A DNA stretch of 64,000 nucleotides from an uncultured Oenococcus sp. (GTDB lineage: Bacteria; Bacillota; Bacilli; Lactobacillales; Lactobacillaceae), in contig CAKQDH010000005.1 of assembly GCA_934229385.1 (NCBI GenBank), positions 1 through 64,000 of the forward strand, given 5' to 3'. The notes below the pieces were generated by a model that worked only from the letters and a program-made list of their open reading frames with translations, searched no databases and was not told where the DNA came from. The position numbers and the translations under genes are program-made. Positions 19,789 to 29,408 of this stretch are shown here, piece by piece. Every line of letters begins with the position of its first letter. Positions within the stretch are counted from its first letter, which is position 1.

Positions 19789-19898
19789 CTTTTAAACTAA
19801 AGTAAGGATTAATTTCTAAGTTGTTTTGTTTTTACTTTATTTAATAAATTTAATAAAAAATTAATTTTTAAAAAATTGGTTTAAGAAATGATTTTATT

Positions 19899-20417
19899 AT
19901 GGACGTTCAAGTTAAACGAGTAGGTTTAAAAGATGTAAAAAAACTAAAAGACATTAGTCTAAAAACATTTATTAATACATTTAGTAAATTTAATACTAAA
20001 ACGAATCTACAAAAGTACACGGATAACGCTTTTAGTATTGCAGAATTGAAAAAAGAGATTAATAATCCCGGCTCTACTTTTTATTTTGTTTATTATGAAA
20101 AAAATTTAGTTGGTTATATTAAATTAAATATTAACAACGCGCAAACTGTTAATAAAAATTCTAATTATTTAGAAATTGAACGGATTTACACTTTACCTCC
20201 TTTTTTAAGATATAATCTTGATAAGAATATGGTAAAAAAAGCTTTTGTTTTTGCACATAAAAAACATAAACATAGATTATGGCTTGGAATTTTAATTGAC
20301 AATAAATCGGCAATTAATTTCTATAAAAAATTAGGTTTTATTGAAAGCGGGGAACATGATTTTAAAATAGGTGATAAATCTGTAAAAGATATTATTTTAC
20401 AAAAAAAAATTAAATAA
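19899..20417 (+). CDS. GNAT-family acetyltransferase, acetyl-CoA loop degenerate
   Basis: A 172-residue GNAT fold protein. The C-terminal part (LWLGILIDNKSAINFYKKLGF and GEHDFKIGDK, about residues 127-160) matches PaiA-like and related small-molecule N-acetyltransferases. The core beta-strand IERIYTLPPF is present near residues 95-104. The next segment should hold the acetyl-CoA diphosphate loop (R/Q-x-x-G-x-G/A) but reads LRYNLDKNMVKKAF, without the glycines. The protein may bind acetyl-CoA poorly or serve another role. The ribosome site is weak. Confidence 0.75.
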   Translation: MDVQVKRVGLKDVKKLKDISLKTFINTFSKFNTKTNLQKYTDNAFSIAELKKEINNPGSTFYFVYYEKNLVGYIKLNINNAQTVNKNSNYLEIERIYTLPPFLRYNLDKNMVKKAFVFAHKKHKHRLWLGILIDNKSAINFYKKLGFIESGEHDFKIGDKSVKDIILQKKIK

Positions 20418-20580
20418 GTTTTGCCTTTTTTTAAATTTTAATTAAAAAAGTTTAGCAGATATTTTTCATTTTATAATGTAAAAAATAGATTTATTAATCT
20501 TATTTATTGTCTTTAATTAAATAAATAATAACTAATATTTTAGAGAAAAAAATAAAAAGATTAGTTTGTTCTTCTATTTT

Positions 20581-21774
20581 TTACGTAGTTTCTTTTTTTT
20601 GTGAAATATTATTTTGGTTAAGTTTATTAAGGATAATAGTAACAATTATGGTAATTATGATATAGATTGATCCTATTGATCCTATATCTCCAGTTCCTAT
20701 AGAACTTGAAACTACCCCTCCTGTAGCAGAGCCGATAGAAATGCCTATATTAGTAAAAATTGCATTTAGTGAGGAAGCTAAAACCATAGATTGTGGATAA
20801 TCTTTTTCCGATGTTTCTAAAATGTAAAGCTGAATTGGGGAATTAATTAAAGATGAAAGTAGGGAAAGTAAAATAATACTTATTATCCCTACCCAAGGAA
20901 TTAATAATGTTAATGGTAAAGAAGCTAAAACAAGGAATTCAATTGCAAATAATGGTGGCATAGCTTTAAGCCCCTTTTTGCTTGCTATTTTTCCACTTGC
21001 TTGGTTACTAATGAAAGTACCTATTCCGTAGATTGTTAAAAGAAATGTGATATCTGCAATAGAAAAATGTAGGTTATTCGATAAAATTGGTCTAAGATAA
21101 GTATAAAAAGTTTGGTAACCGGCTATGCAAAATATTATTATTGAGATACTAATTAAAATACGACGGTCTTTAAATAAAGATAATTGGCTAACAATGCTTT
21201 TACCCTTATTTTGTACTTTTAAATCGTGAGGCAAACTAAAAAATAGTGCAGTTAAACAAATTATACTAAATACAGTAACGGTTCCAAAAGTAACTCGCCA
21301 GTTAGAATGTGAACTAATCCAAATACCAGCTGGCAAACCTAGTACTGAAGCAACACTAAAACCAGAATAAATTCCTGCAATCATTTCTCCACGTCTTTGT
21401 CTAGGAGCTAGGTAATTAGCAAAAGTCATAGCGATAGAAATTGATGCCCCTGAAGAGGTGGCTACTATAATCCGAGAAATGGCTAATATTATATAATTAA
21501 AAGCAAACATGGTAATAAAATTACCAATAGTAAAACTCACCATTAAGATTATTAGGACCTTAAATAATGGTGCTTTCCCTGTAAGGGTAGTAATGATGGG
21601 AGTGCTAACAGAATAAGTTAAAGCAAAAATAGTTACTAGATAACCAATTTGACCTACACCAACTTTAAATTGGCTTGCTAAGTCGTTCATTAACCCATTT
21701 ACCATAAATTCACTAAAACCTAAAGTAAAGGATAAAAAAATTAAGATAAAAGTTTGTAATCTTAGTGTTTTCAT
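20581..21774 (-). CDS. MFS transporter, DHA1 drug-efflux type
   Basis: A 397-residue protein with about twelve transmembrane helices. The N-terminal text FTLGFSEFMVNGLMNDLASQF, the central loop near residues 190-205, and the segment GMIAGIYSGF-like around 130-140 are typical of the AraJ/PbuE/chloramphenicol-resistance-like DHA1 group. It probably exports a small molecule with proton counterflow; the substrate is unknown. AGAGG upstream supports the ATG. It is transcribed alone, next to the GNAT gene and facing it tail to tail. Confidence 0.87.
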   Translation of the reverse strand: MKTLRLQTFILIFLSFTLGFSEFMVNGLMNDLASQFKVGVGQIGYLVTIFALTYSVSTPIITTLTGKAPLFKVLIILMVSFTIGNFITMFAFNYIILAISRIIVATSSGASISIAMTFANYLAPRQRRGEMIAGIYSGFSVASVLGLPAGIWISSHSNWRVTFGTVTVFSIICLTALFFSLPHDLKVQNKGKSIVSQLSLFKDRRILISISIIIFCIAGYQTFYTYLRPILSNNLHFSIADITFLLTIYGIGTFISNQASGKIASKKGLKAMPPLFAIEFLVLASLPLTLLIPWVGIISIILLSLLSSLINSPIQLYILETSEKDYPQSMVLASSLNAIFTNIGISIGSATGGVVSSSIGTGDIGSIGSIYIIITIIVTIILNKLNQNNISQKKETT

Positions 21775-22052
21775 ACAACCTGGCCTCTATGGGATTAATT
21801 TATTTTTAAACTTAATTGCATAACATGTTTTTATGGTCGAATAAAAATGCTAAACTTATTTTCCCTTGAAGTAAAGGGATATTTATATTTTTTTAAAATA
21901 AAAAAATAAATTATAGATTTAGATAATTAGATAAAAATGTGATAAAAGAATTTTAATTTAAAAAATGGGAAAAGTATCAAAAGCTTTATAGATATAGATT
22001 ACAAAAAATATAAAATTAGAATTTAAAAAGTGATAATAATTTAGTTACTATA

Positions 22053-24038
22053 TTAATTTTTATATTTGTCAAACCAATTGTAGACATCTTGTATTCTTTG
22101 AATACGTATATTAGGCAAACCGTTTCTGGAAACTCCATGAAAGGATTGTGGATAACGGATAAAGTCAGCTTTAGTTCCTGTTTGTTTTATAGCAGTAAAG
22201 TATTCTTCGCTTTGGCTTATAGGACAGCGCATATCCCATTCTCCATGCAGCAAACGTATAGGCGTTTGCACTTTAGAAGCATAAGCTAGAGGTGATTTTT
22301 TCCAATAGATTTCTTTACCGTTTGGATCCTTAAATAAATCAGCTTTTAACTCGGTTCTACAGAACCAAAAACCGATATCAGAAATTCCATAGAGAGATTG
22401 CCAATCAATGACGGGTCTTTGAGCAATTGCTGCTTTAAACCGGTTTGTATGACCTATTGCCCAAGTGGACATAAATCCTCCATAAGAACCGCCAGCAATA
22501 AATTGATGATGATGATCAATTCCTTTAAATTTTTGTATGGCTGTATCTAAACCTGCTAAAGTTTCTGTAAAGTCTTTTTCTCCATAATGTCCAATGATTT
22601 AATTTACGAATTTTTGTCCATAAGTTGTTGACCCACAAGGGTTAATAAAAATAATTCCGTAACCTTTAGCGGCTAGAACTTGAAATTCAAAAAAGAATGT
22701 TTCTCCATAAGCTGCATGAGGCCCGCCATGTATATAAAGTATAACGGGTGTTTTTTCTTTTTTATTTTTCATTGAGGGGGGTAAATACCAACCTTCTATA
22801 GTTTGTTTTTTATTTTTTAAATTATGTGTTTTATAAGTAAAAGATTTAGGAGAAGAGAAAAGATGGCTTTCTTCAAACTTTAAATTAGGATTATACAATT
22901 TTTTTTCGGTTTGGTTTTTTAAATCTAAAAGTGTTAGTTGATTAACCTTATTTTGTTTTGAACTAGATAGAAATATTTGATAAGAATTCAAAGGACAAAA
23001 ATCATAAATTTCTCTTTTATTGTCATTAATAAGTTTTACTGAAGAAGAATTTCCCTTGTAAAGTTGGCTTCTTCCGTGATGATAGGCATGGAAGAGAAAA
23101 GTTTTATTATTAAGCCAAAAAATAGCTTTTTCTCTTCTGTATTGAACAAAGTCAGCTATTAGGCCTCCTTTGTAGCCAACATGGATATCATCCTTATTAA
23201 AAGATAGATTTTTTAACTGGTTATTTTTGTTGTTAAATATCCAAATATTATCGACAGTTCGATTTGGGTAAGAATTATCGTTACCAATGATAGCTAAATA
23301 TTGGCCATTTTTTGAAAAGCTAGCGTTATTAAAAATGCCCCTTTTTACTTTTTTTGTTACCCACTTGTGTGTTTTTTTTAATTTATCAAAAATAAATAAT
23401 CCTTTTGTAGGGTCATAATCTGCCCTTAAGTTTGGTTGAGTTGCTTTAGTATAAGCGATTAATCTTCCATTTTGGTTTATATCTTGTAAAAAGAAATCGT
23501 GTTTAAAGCTAAACAGGGTTTTGAATTTATCATTTTTTGGATTAAACTCTTTTAAATAATAAGTAACTTTATTAGGATACCATCCATATCCATCAGATTT
23601 GTTAATAAGTTTTTTTATATCCCTTTTTTCAGGGAATTTTTTTGTTCTATATTTTGCTGGCTCGTTTGTTATTTTGGTTTTTAATATTAATGTTTTTTTG
23701 TCTCCAGAAAACATTAATTGTTGAATATTTTCTTTTCCTTTAGTAAGTTTTTTAAACTTTTTCTTTTTTAAAGAAATTTTTCGTAATTGAAAATGCTTTT
23801 TCTTATCTAGGTGTAAATAAAATAAATTTTTACCATCAGAAGAAGGCCGAATATTTAAACCTGATGTTGTCCACCTTTTATATCTATTTTTATTGTTTAG
23901 GCTACTAATATTAGTTACGTAGTTGTTTTTATTTTTATTAATTTTAGTTTCAATAAAAAAACAAGAATTTTTAATTTTCGTTAATTGAGTTAATGAAGTT
24001 AATTTATATAAGTCTTCTGCTTTAATTTTATTTTTCAT
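22053..24038 (-). pseudogene. S9 family serine peptidase split by an in-frame stop
   Basis: One 661-codon frame encodes a prolyl-oligopeptidase/acylaminoacyl-peptidase type protein: an N-terminal beta-propeller (to about residue 395) and a C-terminal alpha/beta hydrolase starting near ILYIHGGPHAAYGE. A single TAA at 22599-22601 (codon 480, after GQKFVN) interrupts it. The same frame continues without any other stop through catalytic Ser518 (GGSYGGF), Asp602 (GEWDMRCP) and His634 (SFHGVSRNG). The upstream product would therefore lack the whole triad. Everything else looks intact, so the lesion is recent or a sequencing error. The family cleaves small peptides in the cytoplasm. Confidence 0.92.
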
Positions 24039-24143
24039 TTATTTCAACTTTTTAAAAACTTCCGATAATTAGAAATAACTGTATAATTAGTTTCTAAATT
24101 AAATTTAAATATTTAAATTTTAAAAATAATTATTATTATAAAA

Positions 24144-24998
24144 TTATTTAGCTGGCTCGTAATCATGTAGCCGACGGGTTAACATATATTTATACCAATA
24201 ATATTCATCACGCCAAGCATGGACCCATTTACCTGTTCTTACCCAAGGTTTACTCCACCCCGAGTAATGAATAATAACTGGTGATTGCCAAGCTTTTCTA
24301 GCTAGTTTGTCTAATTGAGGATTAGGATTGGGTTCTTCTCTTCGCATTAATCGTGATTGAACATTATATTTCGGGTCTAATAATTGCCAATTTCCATCTA
24401 AAACGGCATTTAGTGCATCTTGGTCTTGATAAACTAAAGTATCTCCATGTTGTTGAATAAACTTATGAACTTTTGTAGTAATATGCTGTTGATTCCATTT
24501 TTTTGTATCAAATAAGATGAGCCCACCGTTAAAATATTTGTCGGTCTGGTGTGTATGCATATCAACTAAACGTTTTTTAGTAACTGCATATCCCTGGTCT
24601 TGGACGGCTCCAATAACGTTTCCGTGAAGGTCTGCATTCCATAAATCAGAAATATTTCCTCTACAAATCATGTCGCAATCTAGATAAAGTACTCGAGAAT
24701 AAGGGATCATTAACGGGAGCTCTAATCTGAAATAAGTATTTTCTTTTACAGCCGAATCAGGAGAATTAATATTAGCCTTTTTATAGTATTGAAAATTGCT
24801 TTTTATAAATGATATTTTTTTTATATTACTGTAAATATCTTGAAGTTGCCTAATATAAGTTTTATCGACTTGAGTTAATTTATCATCAATAATAAAAAAT
24901 TGGAAAGTACTATCAAGGTTGTTTTCAAGAATTGAAACATAAAATGTCATCAAAACATCAGTAAAGTCACTATCAGTTGTTGAAGCTATATTTATCAA
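24144..24998 (-). CDS. Glycosyltransferase family 8
   Basis: A retaining GT-A glycosyltransferase of about 284 residues that probably transfers a hexose from a UDP-sugar to cell-surface glycan or protein. The metal-binding DxD is in LYLDCDMICRG. FNGGLILFDTKKW, DQDALNAVLDG and the C-terminal HYSGWSKPW are GT8 signatures. I prefer a TTG start at 24996-24998, which gives the usual GT8 opening (INIASTTDSDF) and has AAAGGGGA ten bases upstream. An upstream ATG at 25062-25064 would add 22 residues but has no ribosome site. No other glycan genes are adjacent. Confidence 0.85.
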   Translation of the reverse strand: MINIASTTDSDFTDVLMTFYVSILENNLDSTFQFFIIDDKLTQVDKTYIRQLQDIYSNIKKISFIKSNFQYYKKANINSPDSAVKENTYFRLELPLMIPYSRVLYLDCDMICRGNISDLWNADLHGNVIGAVQDQGYAVTKKRLVDMHTHQTDKYFNGGLILFDTKKWNQQHITTKVHKFIQQHGDTLVYQDQDALNAVLDGNWQLLDPKYNVQSRLMRREEPNPNPQLDKLARKAWQSPVIIHYSGWSKPWVRTGKWVHAWRDEYYWYKYMLTRRLHDYEPAK

Positions 24999-25188
24999 TT
25001 TTTTTATATCCCCTTTAATTAACTTGTAAAATGGACTATAAATGTCATAGTATTTATAGTACATATTAGCATATTCGAAAATGGCTATAAAATTATGTTT
25101 TTATATTTTATTTTATTAAATAGATTAGTTTTTTTATATAATATGGTAGAGTAAAAAAATAAAATAAATAGAAGGTTGTTTAGATATT

Positions 25189-25350
25189 ATGACAGATGGA
25201 GAATTTGAACAATCTATTAACGTAAGGTGCACTAAAGATACTAGAAAAATGTTATTAAACCTTTCTAGAAAGTTAGATTTAACTCAATCAGAAGTTATAG
25301 AAAAGGCTTTGCGATTATTAGATGCTCAGGAAAAGTCAAAACAAAATTAA
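25189..25350 (+). CDS. Small ribbon-helix-helix (CopG/Arc-like) protein
   Basis: A 53-residue frame: a short N-terminal beta-strand (FEQSINVRCTKDTRKML), then two helices (LLNLSRKLDL and TQSEVIEKALRLLDAQ). This is the ribbon-helix-helix fold, with Gly/Asn replaced by DLTQSE at the turn. Such proteins bind DNA as dimers and are often antitoxins, plasmid copy regulators or local repressors. AGAAGG lies about 13 bases upstream of the ATG, which is rather far. No toxin gene follows. It is too short for routine frame searches but convincing by pattern. Confidence 0.7.
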   Translation: MTDGEFEQSINVRCTKDTRKMLLNLSRKLDLTQSEVIEKALRLLDAQEKSKQN

Positions 25351-25543
25351 TTGTATAAGTTAATAAAAATAATATTAAAATTATTTGTTTTATATATTTT
25401 TATCTTTTTTATTAATTAAAATTTATTTATAAATTATGCGAGATATTCTTTTTGCTTAAGTCTTTAAGGATAAAACTTGCGTTTTTTATTTTAGGAAAAT
25501 TTTAGATAGTTTTAAAAAGCAATTTAATTTGTTTTTTAGCAGA

Positions 25544-26131
25544 TTATTTAATTTTAAGGGGGATACCGCTTACCATAAAGTAGACGGAGTCGGCTTTTTT
25601 AGCTAAGAGCTGATTTACTTTTCCTAAAAGATCTCTGAAAGCTCTCCCTAATTTACTAACAGGGACTATGCCCATTCCTAATTCGTTTGTAACAATTACT
25701 ACTTGAGAAGATAGATTTGAAATAGTTGTGCAAATATTATGCCAATTTGTCAGTAATATTTTTTCAAAAGAATCATAATCTGTTTGAGTTAAAGAATTTA
25801 TGGTAGCGGTTTTCTTTGGAGAAGAAAGGTTGTTTTTTTGCTTAAGCCAATAGAAAAAAAGATTAGTAGATAATAAAGTAGCACAATCAATTAAATAAAA
25901 ACTAAATTTATTGTTGGTTTGGTATAAAAATTGACTAACTTTTAGAAATCTTTCTTCGGTTTGCCAGTTTTTTCCTCGTTTTTTTTGGTGTATCAAAATT
26001 CTTTTTTTCATTTCAGGATCATGTTGGTTATTTCCACTTGTTGCTATATAACACCCTATAGTATTTGTTGGCAGCATTTTTTCTGCAAAATCGGATTTGC
26101 CACTTTTTGCTCCTCCTGTAATTAGTATCAT
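25544..26131 (-). CDS. cobU: Adenosylcobinamide kinase / guanylyltransferase
   Basis: The 195-residue bifunctional enzyme phosphorylates adenosylcobinamide and then forms adenosylcobinamide-GDP in cobalamin assembly or salvage. The P-loop GGAKSGKS is at residues 6-13. The motif EMKKRILIHQKKRG...W contains His48, the expected guanylylated histidine. The conserved TNELGMGIVP and GRAFRDLLGKVNQ segments are intact. No other cobalamin gene is nearby. Orphan copies in lactic acid bacteria may support corrinoid salvage or do something else. The ribosome site is AAAGGAG. Confidence 0.9.
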   Translation of the reverse strand: MILITGGAKSGKSDFAEKMLPTNTIGCYIATSGNNQHDPEMKKRILIHQKKRGKNWQTEERFLKVSQFLYQTNNKFSFYLIDCATLLSTNLFFYWLKQKNNLSSPKKTATINSLTQTDYDSFEKILLTNWHNICTTISNLSSQVVIVTNELGMGIVPVSKLGRAFRDLLGKVNQLLAKKADSVYFMVSGIPLKIK

Positions 26132-26388
26132 TTATTTTTTATCTCCTTTATTTAAATGTTCTTATAATATAAAAATAAATTTTAAAATAATGATTATAAA
26201 ATATTTGTAATATATTATAGCTAGCTGTTCTATAGAATAGTTAAAATAGTTATGTTTTTTATAAATAATAGATTAAATAATCGTTTAGAAAATTTAAAAT
26301 AAAAAACCTTTTTATATATTCTAAAGAGGACAGGTGTATTAAGCAGGATATTGTTTAAATTACTTTTGTTTAATGAATTAAAATAATT

Positions 26389-27987
26389 ATGATTAAAAAA
26401 CAGGAAAACAAAAAACTTAACGAATATCTTGGTAAAAAGCAGGGAACCAATTTTCCGTATGCAAAAATTTCTCGTTTTTTTTGGTTACTTAAAAATTATG
26501 TAATTAAATTTGCTATTTTTTTTGTTATTATTTTTGTTCTTGTTTTAGGAATTGACTTATTTTTTAGAAGTTTCACATATGATAATGGGATTTCTAATTT
26601 TTTTCATATTAAAAATTTTGGTGCTTCTTCTAATATAAAACCCAATAATCTTCCTAGTATTTATGGAATAATAACAGGACAGGTTTCAGATTATAATATC
26701 CAGGCCTCGGTTACAAGCCCATCTAGTTGGTATATTGCTATAGACCATTTATTAGGATATTTTAATTTAATTTTATTGGCTAAATGGTTTTTAGTTATTT
26801 TTCTTACAATTATCATTATTTATTTGTTTACTATTATTTTAAGAAAGCACGATGGTGAAATCTTTCCATTTTTGGATGATCGTTTAGCTAGAAGGACCAA
26901 AAGGTATTTGACAAAATATTTAGGTGTTATCCCTTTTTGGCGAAACGAATTTATATTTAATCCTGTAAAAAAAGAATTTAAGAGTCAGGACGAAGCCGAG
27001 GTTGCTGATTTAATTTATCATATGAAAATCGGTATACATACTAGGAAAGATATTAAAGGAAGCCAATACCATTGCAAGGCTAAAATTTCCATTCCGTATC
27101 CTTCATTTGATAAACAAAAAAATATTATGAAGATATTCTTAAATAATTTTGAATATATTTTAAGTGCCTATATTGAAACGGGTAGACCCGAATTAACTTT
27201 TGGTGAACCTTACTGGTCAAAAAATCAAAGATTTATAATTTTTTTAGCTGTTGGCGATGTAACAGATGAAATTAATGAATTACGAAAAAAAAGTTTCTTA
27301 AGAAAATTAGCACGAAGAGAAAAAAAATTAAGGAAAAGTAAACATACATTTCTTAATTTATTAATTAAAATAGATGACTGGTTTTGTTCATATAAATATG
27401 ATGATGATTCAATTTATCAACGTTATTTAAAAAGGCCCCGCCAAAAAATAAAAAACATCAGTTCAAAAAATATTGTAGAAAAAAACATCTTGGGTATAGA
27501 GATTAAAAAAAGTAATCATATATTAACCGAAAACGAAATAAAAAATTATTTATTAAACGCGGTCCCTGATCAGGCTATTTATTATCATGATGGTTATTTT
27601 CATCAAATTGGCGCCCGTTTTGAAAAAGGAAGTTATCTACGATATCAGTTTCGGAGTCTTGAACAACGGAAAAAATTAAAGCCGTTAATTTTTCCAAATT
27701 CTAAGGATTATGATGCCACCCATATTATTCCTATTGGATTCCATGGTTCAGAAAATGATCCTCGCCTTTTAATCGGCTGGAATCCTAAACAAAATAGACA
27801 TGCAATTTTTGATTTTGAAAATAAGGTTTGTGATATTAATTATCGGGAACCCATTCTTTGGTATAGTATTTTAAAACTTAACAATGATAAAACTGTTTTA
27901 TGGAAAACAAATATTTATAATATTAAGGGTGAATTGATAATTTCAGGGAAGTGGACCGATTACGATGAGTTTGTTTGGCTGAAATAA
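26389..27987 (+). CDS. Unknown membrane protein with a large cytoplasmic C-terminal domain
   Basis: A 532-residue protein that I do not recognise. There are two transmembrane helices (about residues 36-57 and 120-147), with roughly 60 residues outside between them. Charge distribution puts the N-terminus and the long C-terminal part (148-532) in the cytoplasm. A basic segment lies near 300-320 (KKSFLRKLARREKKLRK). The last 150 residues include ATHIIPIGFHGSENDPRLLIG and WNPKQN (His445 region), which loosely recall the HxxP...N pattern of DNA/RNA non-specific (beta-beta-alpha metal) nucleases. The match is weak. No clear ribosome site precedes the ATG. Confidence 0.7.
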   Translation: MIKKQENKKLNEYLGKKQGTNFPYAKISRFFWLLKNYVIKFAIFFVIIFVLVLGIDLFFRSFTYDNGISNFFHIKNFGASSNIKPNNLPSIYGIITGQVSDYNIQASVTSPSSWYIAIDHLLGYFNLILLAKWFLVIFLTIIIIYLFTIILRKHDGEIFPFLDDRLARRTKRYLTKYLGVIPFWRNEFIFNPVKKEFKSQDEAEVADLIYHMKIGIHTRKDIKGSQYHCKAKISIPYPSFDKQKNIMKIFLNNFEYILSAYIETGRPELTFGEPYWSKNQRFIIFLAVGDVTDEINELRKKSFLRKLARREKKLRKSKHTFLNLLIKIDDWFCSYKYDDDSIYQRYLKRPRQKIKNISSKNIVEKNILGIEIKKSNHILTENEIKNYLLNAVPDQAIYYHDGYFHQIGARFEKGSYLRYQFRSLEQRKKLKPLIFPNSKDYDATHIIPIGFHGSENDPRLLIGWNPKQNRHAIFDFENKVCDINYREPILWYSILKLNNDKTVLWKTNIYNIKGELIISGKWTDYDEFVWLK

Positions 27988-28153
27988 AAGAATATTTTAA
28001 TTTTAATTGTTTATATTTATTAGTTTACATAAAAATTTTTAACCTAAATTTACATAACGATTTATTTTAGTAATTATATATTTTAGTAACAATGTTTATT
28101 TATTATAATTGATAAAGAGGTAAATAAAGGTTTTACTTTTAGAGGTAGTAAAA

Positions 28154-28726
28154 ATGTGTGGTCGTTTTATGTTTCAACCAGAGCAAAATCCAGAAACTAA
28201 AAGGATATATGAATTAGCTAATAAAAATGGCTACCAAGTTTCAACAGGAGAAGTTTTTCCATCCGATTTAACAGCTTTAGTAATCGGAAAGGATAAAAAA
28301 GTTCAGGTAGTTGGTATGAAATGGGGTTTCCCAGGTTTTGAAAAAGGACAAACCTTAATAAATGCTCGTGCTGAAACCGCTGGTACTAAAAAAACATTTG
28401 CTAATTCTTTTAAGTTTCGGCGGGCGGTTTATCCGACTACAGGCTTTTTTGAATGGACTTCTCAAAAGGATAAAGTTTATTTTAATTATGATAGGAAGCC
28501 TAGTCCTTTATATATTGGAGGATTTTATAATTATTTTGATGGACAACCAAAAAGTATTTTATTAACTACTGAACCTAATTCTTCGGTTCGTCGTGTGCAT
28601 AACAGAATGCCATTGTTATTAAGAAAAGACCAAATTAAACCTTGGCTATCTAATGAAAAATTTGCAAAAATGCTTTCAAAACAACCTATGCCCAATTTAT
28701 TTGGGGTGGAAACTAATAAAAAATGA
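28154..28726 (+). CDS. yedK: SRAP domain protein (YedK/HMCES family)
   Basis: The 190-residue protein forms a thiazolidine crosslink with abasic sites in single-stranded DNA and so shields them. Cys2, exposed after removal of Met1, is the reactive residue. Asn70 (INARAET), Glu100 (GFFEW) and His149 (RVHNRMP) complete the conserved active site. Length and motif order are normal for the bacterial family. AGAGGTAG precedes the ATG. It is a single gene, ending at a terminator shared with the convergent DUF2255 gene. The function is from family knowledge. Confidence 0.93.
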   Translation: MCGRFMFQPEQNPETKRIYELANKNGYQVSTGEVFPSDLTALVIGKDKKVQVVGMKWGFPGFEKGQTLINARAETAGTKKTFANSFKFRRAVYPTTGFFEWTSQKDKVYFNYDRKPSPLYIGGFYNYFDGQPKSILLTTEPNSSVRRVHNRMPLLLRKDQIKPWLSNEKFAKMLSKQPMPNLFGVETNKK

Positions 28727-28830
28727 TTGTTGATCAGAACTTTATAATTTTTATTTTTATTATTGATTAAATTGAAAAAAATTAATAGATTATTAATTAA
28801 ATAATTGTCTATGAACTGTCTATGAATATA

Positions 28831-28866
28831 AAAAACCAAGTATGATGATTATACCTGGTTTTTTTA
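28831..28866. terminator. Bidirectional terminator
   Basis: AAAAACCAAGTAT at 28831-28843 pairs with ATACCTGGTTTTT at 28851-28863 with one mismatch. T runs follow on both strands. It separates the convergent yedK and DUF2255 genes. Confidence 0.8.
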
Positions 28867-28872
28867 TATATT

Positions 28873-29247
28873 TTATTCAGGATCAATTCTAACAGTATGA
28901 TTAGCGTTTTCCGCACTTATCATTGTTGGTACAGCCATATCCCCTTGATATTTATTTTGATAAGCTTGATTAATCTTTTTATTCAACGTTGGATTACCGT
29001 TTGCTGCTGCAAATTTTACTTTATAATCTTTGCCAGCTAAATGAATTTTTCCTGCTTTTTGTGTTATAGCTGATTTATACCATTTGGTTCCTGAATATGG
29101 TCTACTATAGAGATTATTTTCTACAACCACTGACCAGATATGAGTTGGGGTGCCATAAGTTTTCCCATCTGGGTAAAAAGGTGAAATACGCATATCATTT
29201 GCCTTTGAGAAAGATTTTAATTGATCATATGTCCATTTTTTTGTCAT
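28873..29247 (-). CDS. DUF2255 family protein
   Basis: A 124-residue soluble protein. It begins MTKKWTYDQLKSFSKAND and continues with an IWSVVVENNLYSRPYSG segment and a W-Y-K-x-A strand. This is the DUF2255 layout, a small beta-rich fold related to split-barrel flavin-type proteins, with no established function. AAGGAG five bases before the ATG supports the start. It is divergent from the sugar symporter gene, with 160 bases between them. Confidence 0.8.
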   Translation of the reverse strand: MTKKWTYDQLKSFSKANDMRISPFYPDGKTYGTPTHIWSVVVENNLYSRPYSGTKWYKSAITQKAGKIHLAGKDYKVKFAAANGNPTLNKKINQAYQNKYQGDMAVPTMISAENANHTVRIDPE

Positions 29248-29328
29248 TTTTTCTCCTTTTTTAGTTATATTTTTTATAAATTAGGTTCAATTTAAATTTA
29301 ATACTTTTTAAAAAAAATGAAAAATTTT

Positions 29329-29366
29329 GTGTAAGCGTTTGAAAAATTTTAGAATCAAAGTAGAAT
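29329..29366 (+). promoter_or_regulatory. Sugar symporter promoter overlapped by a CRE
   Basis: TTGAAA at 29339-29344 and TAGAAT at 29361-29366 are 16 bases apart. A CRE-like sequence GTGTAAGCGTTTGAA at 29329-29343 (13 of 15 consensus positions) overlaps the -35 box. CcpA binding there would block RNA polymerase, so catabolite repression of the transporter is expected. Confidence 0.65.
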
Positions 29367-29408
29367 ATAGGTGTTACATTAAAATCTAAATTTAAAAAAG
29401 GAGAGAAA

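Noticed and set aside
25189..26131. Toxin-antitoxin pair made of the RHH protein and its neighbour
   Set aside because: The next gene is on the other strand and is clearly cobU, so there is no toxin candidate.
28531..28839. Minus-strand frame of 102 residues over the end of yedK
   Set aside because: It lies antisense to the conserved SRAP active site and runs through the terminator region.
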